From assembly GCA_020403245.1 (NCBI GenBank), contig JADBYA010000009.1:124001-188000 (forward strand): a stretch of DNA of 64,000 nucleotides. The letters are read 5' to 3'. A program made the translations under genes and the position numbers. The notes under the pieces were generated by a model. That model searched no databases and was not told the DNA's origin. It saw nothing but the letters and a program-made list of their open reading frames with translations. Numbering within the stretch: the first letter of the stretch is position 1; the number at the start of each line of letters is the position of its first letter. This DNA comes from Flavobacterium sp. GTDB lineage: Bacteria > Bacteroidota > Bacteroidia > Flavobacteriales > Flavobacteriaceae. Of this stretch, positions 51,160 to 59,927 are shown piece after piece.

Positions 51160-52433
51160 TATTTAGACGGAAAAGTAACGGTTTCATTAATCCAACAACC
51201 AATGTTTAATGATTTTCCATTCATTTTTGCTTTTTTAATTTCGTCTTCAGTTAACGATTGTGAAGCATAGTTAGCCGCCATTTTATCTGCCGTTGGTTGT
51301 AATTTTGGGTCCGTTAAATTCGCCTTTTTTAGGGTTTGAATGGCTAAATAAACAACTGCTTTTTTTTCAAAATCTGTTTTTCCACATTCCTCTTTACTTG
51401 AAGCATAAAGCTCTGCTAAAAACAAATAGGCTTTCCCCATTTTTGGTTCAAAGCTAATAGCTTTGTTTAAATATTCTTTTGATTTTGCTTTTTCGCCACT
51501 CACTAAACCGGTAGCCAATGTATAATAAATAGTTGCTTTTTCAATGGGATTGGTTTGCAATTGTGCCGATTCTTCATAAAAACGAATTGCTTCTGGGAAT
51601 TTTTTTTGCTTCAACGAAGCTAATGCCATGAAGTAAGCCGATTGGGGAGTAACTTGTAAAGCATACAATTTTTCAGCCATAGTGTTGAATATTGGTTTAG
51701 CACTACATTTTCCAGAAAGATTGTTTAAAGCAGCTGATAACCAAGCTATATTTTCTTGATTTGTTTCATATTTTTTTTCATAAAAAGCACTTAAATTATC
51801 ACAGCTTGTTATGTCTTTTGCCAAAGCATTTATTCCGCGTTGAGCTGTTTTATAATCCTCTATATTATCGGGATGCGAAATTTGTAATTGAGAAAGTAAC
51901 GAATTTACCAAAGTGTATTTTTCAAGAACCACATCTGTAGCAATTTTTATATCAGCTGTCTTGTATTTTTCAATATACAAGCTGAAATAGAGATAAATAG
52001 CATTGGCATTAGTGATGCTATTTGGAGCGTGTAAAAAACCACTTTCAAGCAAACCGAAGATTTCTTCTTTTGCATCAATTTTATTATCATATAAAACCAT
52101 GGCTTTATTTACTTCAAAATCACGGGTAGATGAAGGGAAATTTTTATTGTATTGGTCATACAATTTCATTTTATCACGAACCAAAGCAGTTTTTTCTTCA
52201 TCATTAAAAGCATTATCAATTTTATATTGAAGAATAGAAAAACCATCAGTATAGATTGTTTCATTTTCTTTTGGGCAATTTTTTTTCACTTCGCCCCAAA
52301 GTTCAAAAGTTTCAGCTATTTTTTTTGCCTTGTAAAGTTCTTGGTATGCTAAAGTTTTTGATACGCATTCAAACTTTTGTGCAACTCCACTTGTAAAGAA
52401 AAGAATACAAACAAAAGAAAAAATAGTTTTCAT
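51159..52433 (-). CDS. Exported tetratricopeptide-like repeat protein
   Basis: The 424-residue protein has a signal peptide (MKTIFSFVCILFFTSGVAQ). It is almost wholly helical, with TPR-like pairs such as AYFMALASLKQKKFPEAIRFYEESAQLQ and ATGLVSGEKAKSKEYLNKAISFEPKMGKAYLFLAELY (about residues 270-350). Such proteins serve as periplasmic scaffolds. ATG 52433 is preferred over 52478 because it opens the signal peptide. It is translationally coupled to lptC (stop and start share a base). A scaffold role in envelope assembly is inferred from the operon. Confidence 0.82.
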   Translation of the reverse strand: MKTIFSFVCILFFTSGVAQKFECVSKTLAYQELYKAKKIAETFELWGEVKKNCPKENETIYTDGFSILQYKIDNAFNDEEKTALVRDKMKLYDQYNKNFPSSTRDFEVNKAMVLYDNKIDAKEEIFGLLESGFLHAPNSITNANAIYLYFSLYIEKYKTADIKIATDVVLEKYTLVNSLLSQLQISHPDNIEDYKTAQRGINALAKDITSCDNLSAFYEKKYETNQENIAWLSAALNNLSGKCSAKPIFNTMAEKLYALQVTPQSAYFMALASLKQKKFPEAIRFYEESAQLQTNPIEKATIYYTLATGLVSGEKAKSKEYLNKAISFEPKMGKAYLFLAELYASSKEECGKTDFEKKAVVYLAIQTLKKANLTDPKLQPTADKMAANYASQSLTEDEIKKAKMNGKSLNIGCWINETVTFPSK

Positions 52434-52470
52434 ACATGTAAAATTTATTTGTTGTTTGTCACATAACCGT

Positions 52471-52484
52471 CTGCCCACAGGCAG
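52471..52484. repeat. Short CTGCC/GGCAG hairpin repeat
   Basis: CTGCC-CACA-GGCAG is a perfect 5-bp stem in a GC-rich spot of the gap between the beta-barrel and TPR genes. It belongs by sequence to the CCTGCC...GGCAGG theme found inside the HMG-CoA reductase gene (45371-45391). Confidence 0.55.
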
Positions 52485-52557
52485 GTGGTATTGCCTTTAT
52501 ATTGAATAGTATTTTTTTTACAACAATTTATTAGTGGCGATATTAAAACTAAGGTTT

Positions 52558-53808
52558 TTAATCAAACTTACGTTTAACGAACCATCTATCATTAAATGAT
52601 AATCCAACAACAAAGTTGATATAGTTTTCTTCTACTAAGTTATTATATTTTGTGCCTCTTTTACCGATTTCAACAGCAATATTAATATTTGAAAAAGTGC
52701 CATTTATAGGCAAACCTAGGCCAAAAGTTCCAGCAAAATCAGTAATTGACTTATTTTGAATAACTAAACCTGTGTTTTCATAACGCAATCCAGCTCTATA
52801 GGTAACTCTTTTGAAATAATTGGAATAAGAATTATAATTTGGAATATAATAACCACCAATGTTATAACGCACTGTATTTTCAAAAAAGGCATCATCTATA
52901 TCGTTAAATCGATTTGACATTACACTGTTTTCAATTAAAGAGATTTCACCACCAATTAACCAATTTTTCACTCTTCCATAACCAGTACCAAAGGTTAATT
53001 TTGATGGGATTTTAATATTGGTGTCTTCCACATCAATATCCTCAGATTCAATAACTCCAACAGCGCCTGAATTTAAAAATTGAATAATTTCAATACTTCG
53101 TGCATTGTTGAGTTTCATTTCGGATTGAGGGGTGTAAGTTAAGCTACTGAAGAAAGAACGATTGCCTTTGAGTTTTGTTTGATAGGTCATCCCAAAATCG
53201 GCATTTAATCCTTGTAAGTTTGAATTATTTTTCTCACGCGTCCCATATTGAACGATGTTTATAAATCTCAAACTTGTTGTTTCAATCGTTCCAAAATTGT
53301 ATTGAATATCTACACCAATATTAATTTTTTTGGTCAATTGATAAGCTGCGCCAGCAAAGACTCTAGTAACACCACCAACACCACCATATCTTGAAAAAAC
53401 AGGAGTTGCGTCTGAGGAAAGATTTTGAATTTTATATCCAACAGAGGAATAGGGATAAAGTGCAATTGCGAAACCCAGTTTACCAGCAGGAATACCAACA
53501 GCAAAATAATCGAGCGTAGTACGTTTAGATCTTTGTTCTTGGGTTTCTGTTTTATAATTAGTTGTGTTATAAGTTCCTGCAACGCCAAAAGTGGTATATT
53601 TAAGACTAGCTAATTGAGCGGGATTTTGAAAATTTATGTGAATACTATCAGGGAAAACAGAAATTCCTCCCATGGCACGAGTATCAACTGTACCTTTAAA
53701 TCTTATATCGCCAATTCCATAAAATGAATAAGCTGACGATGTTCCTTCTTGTGCTAAAGTAGTAAATGAAATTAGTAAACATAAGCTTACTATAATTTTT
53801 TTAATCAT
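52558..53808 (-). CDS. FadL/OmpP1-like outer-membrane beta-barrel protein
   Basis: The 416-residue protein has a signal peptide (ending LAQ at about residue 19) and a beta-barrel pattern. The start GTSSAYSFYGIGDIRFKGTVDTRAMGGISVF and FQNPAQLASLKYTTF resembles the OmpP1/FadL-type porins of Bacteroidota; the last strand ends in F-D rather than the usual terminal Phe. Related barrels carry hydrophobic substrates or assist gliding/T9SS; the role is unknown. It overlaps the coaX stop by four bases (ATGA), so it is translated with the pantothenate kinase. Confidence 0.7.
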   Translation of the reverse strand: MIKKIIVSLCLLISFTTLAQEGTSSAYSFYGIGDIRFKGTVDTRAMGGISVFPDSIHINFQNPAQLASLKYTTFGVAGTYNTTNYKTETQEQRSKRTTLDYFAVGIPAGKLGFAIALYPYSSVGYKIQNLSSDATPVFSRYGGVGGVTRVFAGAAYQLTKKINIGVDIQYNFGTIETTSLRFINIVQYGTREKNNSNLQGLNADFGMTYQTKLKGNRSFFSSLTYTPQSEMKLNNARSIEIIQFLNSGAVGVIESEDIDVEDTNIKIPSKLTFGTGYGRVKNWLIGGEISLIENSVMSNRFNDIDDAFFENTVRYNIGGYYIPNYNSYSNYFKRVTYRAGLRYENTGLVIQNKSITDFAGTFGLGLPINGTFSNINIAVEIGKRGTKYNNLVEENYINFVVGLSFNDRWFVKRKFD

Positions 53809-54533
53809 TTTTGATTGTATTGAAAAGTTTGGTTCAAACTTTCAAGCAGAAAATTTGAATTGGCAAAGATGGTATTTTTTAATCGTTTAGCCAAAAAATC
53901 TGCATCTCCTCCCGTTAAAATTATGATAAATTTAGCGTATTGGTCTTTGTACTGTTCGATAAAACCATCTATTTCAAAAATTACTCCATTAACAACACCA
54001 GAGTGAATAGACTCTTGAGTTGAATTTCCAATAGATTTTTCGGGATATTTTTTGGTGAGTAAAGGTAATTTTGCTGTATGTTGGTGTAAAGCTTCGTAGC
54101 GCAATCTTATTCCGGGAGAAATGGCTCCACCAAGATAGTTGTTTTTAGAATCAATAAAATCATATGTAATACAAGTTCCTACATCAATTACCAATCTATT
54201 TTGACTTTTAAATTGTAAAACGGCACCAGCTGCCAAAATCATTCTATCAATACCAAGAGTATCTGGCGAAGCGTACAAATTATGAAATGGGAACTTACTG
54301 TCATTTGTAATGAAGATTACAGAAACTTTATTTTCATAAAATAATACATCTTTTTTTTCAATTTTTCCAACGGAAGCTACAATTATAGTAGTTATCTTTG
54401 GATGTAATTGTAAAAGAATACCAATTTGTGACTGCAACTGGTCATTATTGAAATCTAGTTGCTCTAAAAGTATATTTTTTTCAAATATACCCGCTTTAAT
54501 TCTTGTATTTCCAACATCAATGGCTAAAAGCAT
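53805..54533 (-). CDS. coaX: Type III pantothenate kinase
   Basis: The 242-residue enzyme phosphorylates pantothenate, the first step of coenzyme A synthesis. CoaX signatures: MLLAIDVGNTRIKAGIFE (phosphate loop Asp), PDTLGIDRMILAAGAV, VIDVGTCITYDFID and GGAISPGIRLRYEALHQHTAKLP. ATG 54533 is chosen: the longest frame runs back antisense through tRNA-Phe and adds 76 residues that no CoaX has. It is first in an envelope operon on the minus strand and divergent from tRNA-Phe; the coupling to the beta-barrel gene is typical in Flavobacteria by my recollection. Confidence 0.95.
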   Translation of the reverse strand: MLLAIDVGNTRIKAGIFEKNILLEQLDFNNDQLQSQIGILLQLHPKITTIIVASVGKIEKKDVLFYENKVSVIFITNDSKFPFHNLYASPDTLGIDRMILAAGAVLQFKSQNRLVIDVGTCITYDFIDSKNNYLGGAISPGIRLRYEALHQHTAKLPLLTKKYPEKSIGNSTQESIHSGVVNGVIFEIDGFIEQYKDQYAKFIIILTGGDADFLAKRLKNTIFANSNFLLESLNQTFQYNQK

Positions 54534-54585
54534 ATATCGGTTTTTGATAGGGCTAAGGTACAAATAGTTTTTTTTTAGTATTTGT

Positions 54586-54616
54586 TTTGGATAAATTAAA
54601 AATCCTCCTATATTTG
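54586..54616 (+). promoter_or_regulatory. Promoter of tRNA-Phe
   Basis: TTTG (54586-54589), a 19-base spacer and TATATTTG (54609-54616), then CACCC: the same arrangement as the tRNA-Leu promoter. The tRNA begins 16 bases after the -7 box. Confidence 0.8.
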
Positions 54617-54631
54617 CACCCGCATTAAAAA

Positions 54632-54704
54632 GGTACCTTAGCTCAGTTGGTAGAGCAATGGACTGAAAATCCATGTGTCCCTGGTTCGATTCCTGGAGGT
54701 ACCA
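54632..54704 (+). tRNA. tRNA-Phe (anticodon GAA)
   Basis: Acceptor GGTACCT (54632-54638) pairs with AGGTACC (54697-54703), discriminator A at 54704. The anticodon stem ATGGA/TCCAT closes CTGAAAA with anticodon GAA. T-arm CCTGG-TTCGATT-CCTGG. A 73-base class I tRNA, with no encoded CCA. The portion from 54668 onward (the 3' half) is repeated in altered form at 55042-55140. Confidence 0.95.
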
Positions 54705-54705
54705 C

Positions 54706-54741
54706 AAAAAAGCCCATCGCTTATAAGTAGATGGGTTTTTT
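54706..54741 (+). terminator. Terminator of tRNA-Phe
   Basis: CCCATC (54713-54718) pairs with GATGGG (54730-54735) with flanking A and T tracts. The same structure recurs at 55102-55136 in the duplicated copy. Confidence 0.85.
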
Positions 54742-54755
54742 GTTATCTTTATAAA

Positions 54756-55043
54756 ATGCATTTTATATACATACTTTTCTCAAAAACAACTAACAAATTT
54801 TATGTTGGCGAAACTGATAATATTGAGATAAGACTATCAAAGCATAATCAGCATTCTTATGAAGGATCTTTTACTAAAATTGCAGCTGATTGGAAAGTTG
54901 TTTTGTTGTTCCCATGTGTGTCAAGAGAACAAGCTATTCGACTAGAAAAATTTATAAAGAATATGAAAAGTAAAGTTTTCATTCAAAAATTGATTATTAA
55001 TCCTGAAATATTAAAAGATATCATTTCAAAAAACAAATTTTAA
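54756..55043 (+). CDS. Solo GIY-YIG nuclease family protein
   Basis: The 95-residue protein is a free-standing GIY-YIG nuclease domain: FIYILFSKTTNKFYVGETDN (the GIY and YIG strands read YIL and YVG), RLSKHN with the conserved Arg, and AIRLEKFIKN with the catalytic Glu. ATG 54756 is used; a longer frame would start inside tRNA-Phe. Its TAA stop (55041-55043) overlaps the first bases of the duplicated tRNA-Phe tail. The gene therefore sits exactly between two copies of the tRNA 3' half plus terminator, an arrangement expected for an inserted element. The family is multi-copy in Flavobacteria and of unknown function. Confidence 0.88.
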   Translation: MHFIYILFSKTTNKFYVGETDNIEIRLSKHNQHSYEGSFTKIAADWKVVLLFPCVSREQAIRLEKFIKNMKSKVFIQKLIINPEILKDIISKNKF

Positions 55044-55140
55044 TCCATGTGTCCCTGGTTCTCCCGTCCCGAAGCTTCGGGATCGGGACTGGAGGTACCA
55101 CTTAAACCCATCGCTTATAAGTAGATGGGTTTTTTGTTAT
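55042..55140 (+). repeat. Altered copy of the tRNA-Phe 3' half and terminator
   Basis: AATCCATGTGTCCCTGGTTC is identical to the tRNA from 54668 on. The five T-loop bases GATTC are then replaced by a 27-base near-palindrome (TCCCGTCCCGAAGCTTCGGG plus ATCGGGA), after which CTGGAGGTACCAC and the terminator CCCATCGCTTATAAGTAGATGGG follow almost unchanged to 55140. It has no 5' half and cannot be a tRNA. The swap point matches that in the tRNA-Leu tail copies. The gap 55141-55250 shows no gene. Confidence 0.9.
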
Positions 55141-55250
55141 TTAGGGATTTTAAAGTCAAAATACTTTCGAAACTGTATTTATCATAAAAAATGTGTGGTT
55201 ATTTATAAATTTTTCACTAAAATTGACAGTTTTTAAAATCAAAATTTTCA

Positions 55251-57419
55251 ATGAAATCAAAACTTGCATTCGTTCTATTTTTATTTGTCTGCTTTTCAGC
55301 AGTAGCGCAACAAAAACTCTCTGTAGAAGAAATATATTCAGGTGTTTTTAGACTTGAAACCATGGATGAATTATTCGCCATGAAAAATACTAATCAATAT
55401 ACTGTGCTCAATTTCGATCGAGCTACACGAAGTTCACAAATTGATTTGTATGATTTTGCCACATTAAAAAAAGTAAACACAATAATTGACACAAAAAGCT
55501 TTCCTGAACTTGCAGATGGAATTGATAGTTTTATTTTTAGCAAAGATGAGAAACAAGTACTGTTGGCCAATAATTCTAATCAAATCTTCCGTTATTCCTT
55601 TGCTGCCAATTTTTTTCTGTACAACCTAGAGACAAAAAAGTTGACCAAAATACTTGAACAAGTGCAACAACCAACATTTTCACCAGATGGCACTAAAATT
55701 GGTTTTGCTAAAGAAAATAATCTATTCATCTATGATATTGCTTCCCAAAAAACTACTCAAGTTACAACCGATGGTAAAAAGAACAGCATCATAAATGGTA
55801 TTACGGATTGGGTTTACGAAGAAGAATTAGCTTTTGTGAGAGCTTACGATTGGAGCGCCGATAGTAGAAAGCTTGCCTTTATTCGTTTTGACGAAACTGA
55901 AGTTCCAGAGTTTTCAATGAACATTTTCAAAAAAGAATTGTACCCAACAGTAGAAACATTCAAGTATCCAAAAGCGGGTGAAAAAAACTCTAAAGTTTCT
56001 CTAATACTATATGACATAGCTTCCAATAGTTCAAAAGCTATTGATTTAAGTAATTACAAAGATTTTTATATCGCTAGAATGAAATGGACTAACGATGCCA
56101 ATGTACTTTCTGCTCAAATATTAAACCGTCATCAGGATAATTTAGACTTGCTTTTTATTGATGGAACAACGGCAATTTCAAAAGTGGTTTTAAACGAAAG
56201 AGATAAAGCATATATTGATGTGACGGATAATTTAACTTTTTTAAAAGACAACAGTTTTATCTGGACATCAGAAAAAGATGGCTTCAATCACATCTATTTA
56301 TATGACAAAACAGGAAAGCTGAAAAACCAAGTCACCAAGGGCAATTGGGAAGTGACGGCTTTTTATGGTTTTGACGAAAAAAATAAAACGATCTACTATC
56401 AATCGGTAGAAAACGGTTCAACCATTAGAGATGTTTATAAAATAGGATTGGATGGTAAAAACAAAGTGAAATTATCACAGCAAGTAGGAACAAACAGCGC
56501 TACTTTTAGTCCAAACTTTCAATTTTTTATCAACTCTTTTTCCAGTTCAAGTCAACCGACAATCACTACTTTAAACAGCACCAATGATGGCAAACAAATC
56601 CAATCCATTATTGATAACAAAACCTTAGCCGAAAAAGTAAAAAAATACAATCTACCAACCAAAGAATTCTTTGAACTCACTACTGACAAAGGCAACAAAC
56701 TTAATGCCTGGATGATAAAACCAACCGATTTTGATGCCAATAAAAAATATCCCGTTTTTATGTACCAATATTCCGGACCAGGAAGTCAACAAGTAGATAA
56801 CAAATGGAATACGGCAAATGATTATTGGTTTATGATGCTGGCACAACAAGGGTATATTGTCGCTTGTGTGGATGGAAGAGGAACTGGATTTAAAGGCGCA
56901 GCTTTTAAAAAATGTACACAAAACCAATTAGGGAAATTGGAAGTAGAAGACCAAATAGATGCTGCCAAAGTCATAGGAAACTATTCCTATGTTGATAAAA
57001 CAAGAATTGGTATATTTGGCTGGTCTTATGGTGGATTTATGTCGAGTAATTGTTTGTTTAAAGGTGCTGATGTATTTAAAATGGCCATTGCTGTTGCTCC
57101 AGTAACCAACTGGCGTTTCTACGATAGCATTTATACAGAGCGCTATTTACAAACCCCGCAAGAAAATGCAAGTGGTTATGATGACAACTCGCCTATCAAT
57201 TTTGTGTCAAAATTAAAAGGCAATTTTCTTTTAATACATGGTAGCGCGGATGATAATGTTCACGTTCAAAACAGTATGCAAATGATAGAAGCGCTAGTTC
57301 AAGCTAACAAACAATTTGATTGGGCTATTTATCCTGATAAAAATCACGGCATTTATGGAGGAAAAACTAGAATTCAATTGTACAACAAAATGACTACTTT
57401 TATCAAAGAGAAATTGTAA
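55251..57419 (+). CDS. Dipeptidyl peptidase IV-type S9 peptidase, exported
   Basis: The 722-residue protein has a signal peptide (to about residue 20, AVAQ), a DPP IV N-terminal beta-propeller (about 100-450, with the substrate-binding WVYEEELAFVRAYDWS Glu pair) and an S9 alpha/beta-hydrolase domain. Catalytic triad: Ser in GWSYGGFM (about 592), Asp in HGSADDNVHV (about 668) and His in KNHGIYGG (about 699). DPP IV releases Xaa-Pro dipeptides from the N-terminus of peptides in the periplasm. The three downstream POT transporters could import its products, although the ORF6N gene intervenes. Confidence 0.93.
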   Translation: MKSKLAFVLFLFVCFSAVAQQKLSVEEIYSGVFRLETMDELFAMKNTNQYTVLNFDRATRSSQIDLYDFATLKKVNTIIDTKSFPELADGIDSFIFSKDEKQVLLANNSNQIFRYSFAANFFLYNLETKKLTKILEQVQQPTFSPDGTKIGFAKENNLFIYDIASQKTTQVTTDGKKNSIINGITDWVYEEELAFVRAYDWSADSRKLAFIRFDETEVPEFSMNIFKKELYPTVETFKYPKAGEKNSKVSLILYDIASNSSKAIDLSNYKDFYIARMKWTNDANVLSAQILNRHQDNLDLLFIDGTTAISKVVLNERDKAYIDVTDNLTFLKDNSFIWTSEKDGFNHIYLYDKTGKLKNQVTKGNWEVTAFYGFDEKNKTIYYQSVENGSTIRDVYKIGLDGKNKVKLSQQVGTNSATFSPNFQFFINSFSSSSQPTITTLNSTNDGKQIQSIIDNKTLAEKVKKYNLPTKEFFELTTDKGNKLNAWMIKPTDFDANKKYPVFMYQYSGPGSQQVDNKWNTANDYWFMMLAQQGYIVACVDGRGTGFKGAAFKKCTQNQLGKLEVEDQIDAAKVIGNYSYVDKTRIGIFGWSYGGFMSSNCLFKGADVFKMAIAVAPVTNWRFYDSIYTERYLQTPQENASGYDDNSPINFVSKLKGNFLLIHGSADDNVHVQNSMQMIEALVQANKQFDWAIYPDKNHGIYGGKTRIQLYNKMTTFIKEKL

Positions 57420-57426
57420 ATCAGTT

Positions 57427-57957
57427 ATGCATTTAGTAACTATTCAAGATAAAATATATGAAGTAAATGGCATTAAAGTAATGCTTGATTTTGATTTAGC
57501 AGAACTTTATGAAGTTGAAACACGTGTTTTGAATCAAGCGATTAAAAGAAATATCGATAGTTTTCCTGAGGATTTTATGTTTAGGTTGACAAAAGAAGAA
57601 TGGGAAGAAATGACTGCATCGTCAATGTTTACGTTGATGCCATCACAAACTGTGATCGCATCTAAAAGAAATAAGAGCGCACCACCCTATGCTTTTACCG
57701 AACATGGAGTAACAATGCTAGCAAGTGTTTTGAGAAGCCCAAAAGCAAGAAAAATGAACATTGCAATTGTAAGAGCTTTTGTAGCGTTAAGAAGAACACT
57801 TTTGAATACAGAAAATTTACAAATCCAAATTAAAGATTTAGAAAGTAAATATAATAGTCAATTTGAAGATATCTTTGAAGCAATTCAATTTTTAATGACA
57901 GAAAACAAAGAAATTCAAACTCAAAAAGAAAGAGTGAAAATTGGATTTAAAAAATAA
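57427..57957 (+). CDS. ORF6N domain-containing protein
   Basis: The 176-residue protein carries an ORF6N domain (PF10543): LVTIQDKIYEVNGIKVMLDFDLAELYEVETRVLNQAIKRNIDSFPEDFMFRLTKEEW, followed by YAFTEHGVTMLASVLRSPKARKMNIAIVRAFV and a C-terminal coiled coil. ORF6N is a DNA-binding-like domain found in phage proteins and in many solo chromosomal genes of Bacteroidota. No phage genes are nearby, and the function is unknown. It sits 7 bp after the DPP IV gene and 57 bp before the first POT transporter on the same strand, apparently as an inserted passenger. Confidence 0.85.
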   Translation: MHLVTIQDKIYEVNGIKVMLDFDLAELYEVETRVLNQAIKRNIDSFPEDFMFRLTKEEWEEMTASSMFTLMPSQTVIASKRNKSAPPYAFTEHGVTMLASVLRSPKARKMNIAIVRAFVALRRTLLNTENLQIQIKDLESKYNSQFEDIFEAIQFLMTENKEIQTQKERVKIGFKK

Positions 57958-58014
57958 AGAATTAGATTTAAAAAAGAAAATTATAATTAACCAAAACAAA
58001 CAAAAACTAACATT

Positions 58015-59901
58015 ATGAGCGAAACAGCTGTAAAAACAGGACATCCAAAAGGACTTTGGGTACTATTCGGAACCGAAATGTGGGAACGATTCAATTTCTA
58101 TGGAATGCGAGCAATCTTAACCTTGTTTATGGTGAATTCGTTGATGATGAAAGAAGAAGAAGCATCAATAATTTATGGCGGATTTCTTGGCCTTTGTTAT
58201 TTAACACCAATGCTTGGAGGATTTATTTCTGACCGTTTCTTTGGAAACAGAAATTGTATCATGATTGGGGGAGTAATGATGGCAATTGGACAGTTAATGT
58301 TGTTTTTTAGTGCGAGTGTTTTTAGTACAAATTTAAGCTTAGCAAATACCTTAATGTGGATTGCATTAGGGGTAATAGTTTTTGGGAATGGTTTTTTTAA
58401 ACCAAATATTTCATCAATGGTTGGAAGTTTATATCCAAAACAAGAAAAATCTAAATTAGACACTGCTTTCACAATTTTTTACATGGGAATTAATATTGGT
58501 GCTTTTTTAGGTCAGTTTATTTGTCCACTTATTGGTGATGTAAAAGACTCAGGCGGAATTAGAGATATTCATGCTTTCAAATGGGGTTTTTTGGCAGCAT
58601 CAATCGCTATGATTATTGGAACGGCTATTTTCTTTTTCTTAAAAAATAAATATGTTGTAACCCCAGAAGGTAAAGCAATTGGTGGTGTTCCATCTGGAAA
58701 CGATGCCGGAGATTATGAAGAAGGAGAATCGCAAAAAGCAGAGTTTTCTATGAAATCAATCATCACTGCAATTGCAGTTTTTGCGGTTGTATTCTTTATC
58801 TTTAATTATTTTACAGAAGGTGAAAATGTGGTTAAAATATACATTTACCCATTTATTTATGCAAGTGGAGTTTCACTAGCAACATTGATACTATTGGATA
58901 GCACTTTGACAAAAGTAGAAACGCAACGCATTTGGGTAATTTATATCATGTCGTTCTTTATTATTTTCTTTTGGGCCGCTTTTGAACAAGCAGGTTCTTC
59001 TTTGACTTTCATTGCCGATAACCAAACGGATAGAACTTTTCTCTTTGGTTGGCAAATGCCAGCTTCTATGGTTCAAATTTTTAATGGATTGTTTGTCGTT
59101 ATTTTTGCCTTTCCATTCAGTGTTCTATGGGATAAATTGAGAGCGAAAAATAGAGAACCACTTTCTACAGTAAAACAATCTATAGGTTTATTATTAATTG
59201 CAGTAAGCTATTTCATCATTGCTAATAACGTAAAAGATCTGGGAAACTCAGGTTTGCTCGCAATTAAATGGTTGATTTTATTATATCTAATTCAAACGTT
59301 TGCAGAATTGTGCTTATCTCCAATTGGATTATCTTTAGTTGGTAAATTAGCTCCAAAACGTTTTGCTTCACTGGCTTATGGTGTTTTCTTTATTTCTAGC
59401 GCCGCAGGTTATGCTTTGTCAGGAACTTTAGGTTCAATTCTTCCTCCAACTGGCGACAAATATCTTGCTGCTGAGAAACAAAATATTAATTTTAAGGCAA
59501 TTTTAGACGAAGAAAAGATAGCAAATGGAGCAGAATTGTTTACATTGGCAAAATTAAATCTAGCAAAAATTGATAAGGAAAAAGCAAAAGAGTTAAAATT
59601 AGATATTGATAAAAAGATAAAAAATATCGCTGAATATAAAAATCAGAAAGAGATTGCAATTAAAAAACAAAAAGAGTTTGTCAGTAATTTAACGGTTACA
59701 GATACAGCCTTTACTGCTCAAGAATTAGACATTATTAAGGAAAATAAAGTAATCAGTGTTTCGTATCCCAAATTTGCAGGATTTACAATCAAAACTTTAT
59801 ACGAATTCTTTATGGTGTTTGTTGTGCTTTGCGGAATTGCTTCTTTGATTTTATTTATACTAACCCCATTTATTAAGAAAATGATGCACGGAGTTAGATA
59901 A
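58015..59901 (+). CDS. POT family peptide transporter 1, with large insert
   Basis: The 628-residue proton-dependent oligopeptide transporter has the family start GTEMWERFNFYGMRAIL (ExxERF, proton/peptide site), the signature GNGFFKPNISSMVGSLYPK, and the late FAELCLSPIGLSLVGKLAPKR. About 110 residues (roughly 478-590), Lys/Glu-rich with coiled-coil character, are inserted between the last two membrane segments. The other two POT genes here lack this. The peptide importer role in the inner membrane is known for the family; the insert has no known role. It is the first of three tandem copies. Confidence 0.92.
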   Translation: MSETAVKTGHPKGLWVLFGTEMWERFNFYGMRAILTLFMVNSLMMKEEEASIIYGGFLGLCYLTPMLGGFISDRFFGNRNCIMIGGVMMAIGQLMLFFSASVFSTNLSLANTLMWIALGVIVFGNGFFKPNISSMVGSLYPKQEKSKLDTAFTIFYMGINIGAFLGQFICPLIGDVKDSGGIRDIHAFKWGFLAASIAMIIGTAIFFFLKNKYVVTPEGKAIGGVPSGNDAGDYEEGESQKAEFSMKSIITAIAVFAVVFFIFNYFTEGENVVKIYIYPFIYASGVSLATLILLDSTLTKVETQRIWVIYIMSFFIIFFWAAFEQAGSSLTFIADNQTDRTFLFGWQMPASMVQIFNGLFVVIFAFPFSVLWDKLRAKNREPLSTVKQSIGLLLIAVSYFIIANNVKDLGNSGLLAIKWLILLYLIQTFAELCLSPIGLSLVGKLAPKRFASLAYGVFFISSAAGYALSGTLGSILPPTGDKYLAAEKQNINFKAILDEEKIANGAELFTLAKLNLAKIDKEKAKELKLDIDKKIKNIAEYKNQKEIAIKKQKEFVSNLTVTDTAFTAQELDIIKENKVISVSYPKFAGFTIKTLYEFFMVFVVLCGIASLILFILTPFIKKMMHGVR

Positions 59902-59927
59902 TCATTTAAAAATATTTTTATAACTTA

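Noticed and set aside
54675..54755. Longer start for the GIY-YIG protein
   Set aside because: It would begin inside tRNA-Phe and cross its terminator; the domain begins at the ATG at 54756.
54534..54761. Longer start for type III pantothenate kinase
   Set aside because: The extension would be read antisense through tRNA-Phe and its promoter; the family N-terminus begins at 54533.
57427..57957. A prophage around the ORF6N gene
   Set aside because: No integrase, capsid, terminase or lysis genes are present on either side.
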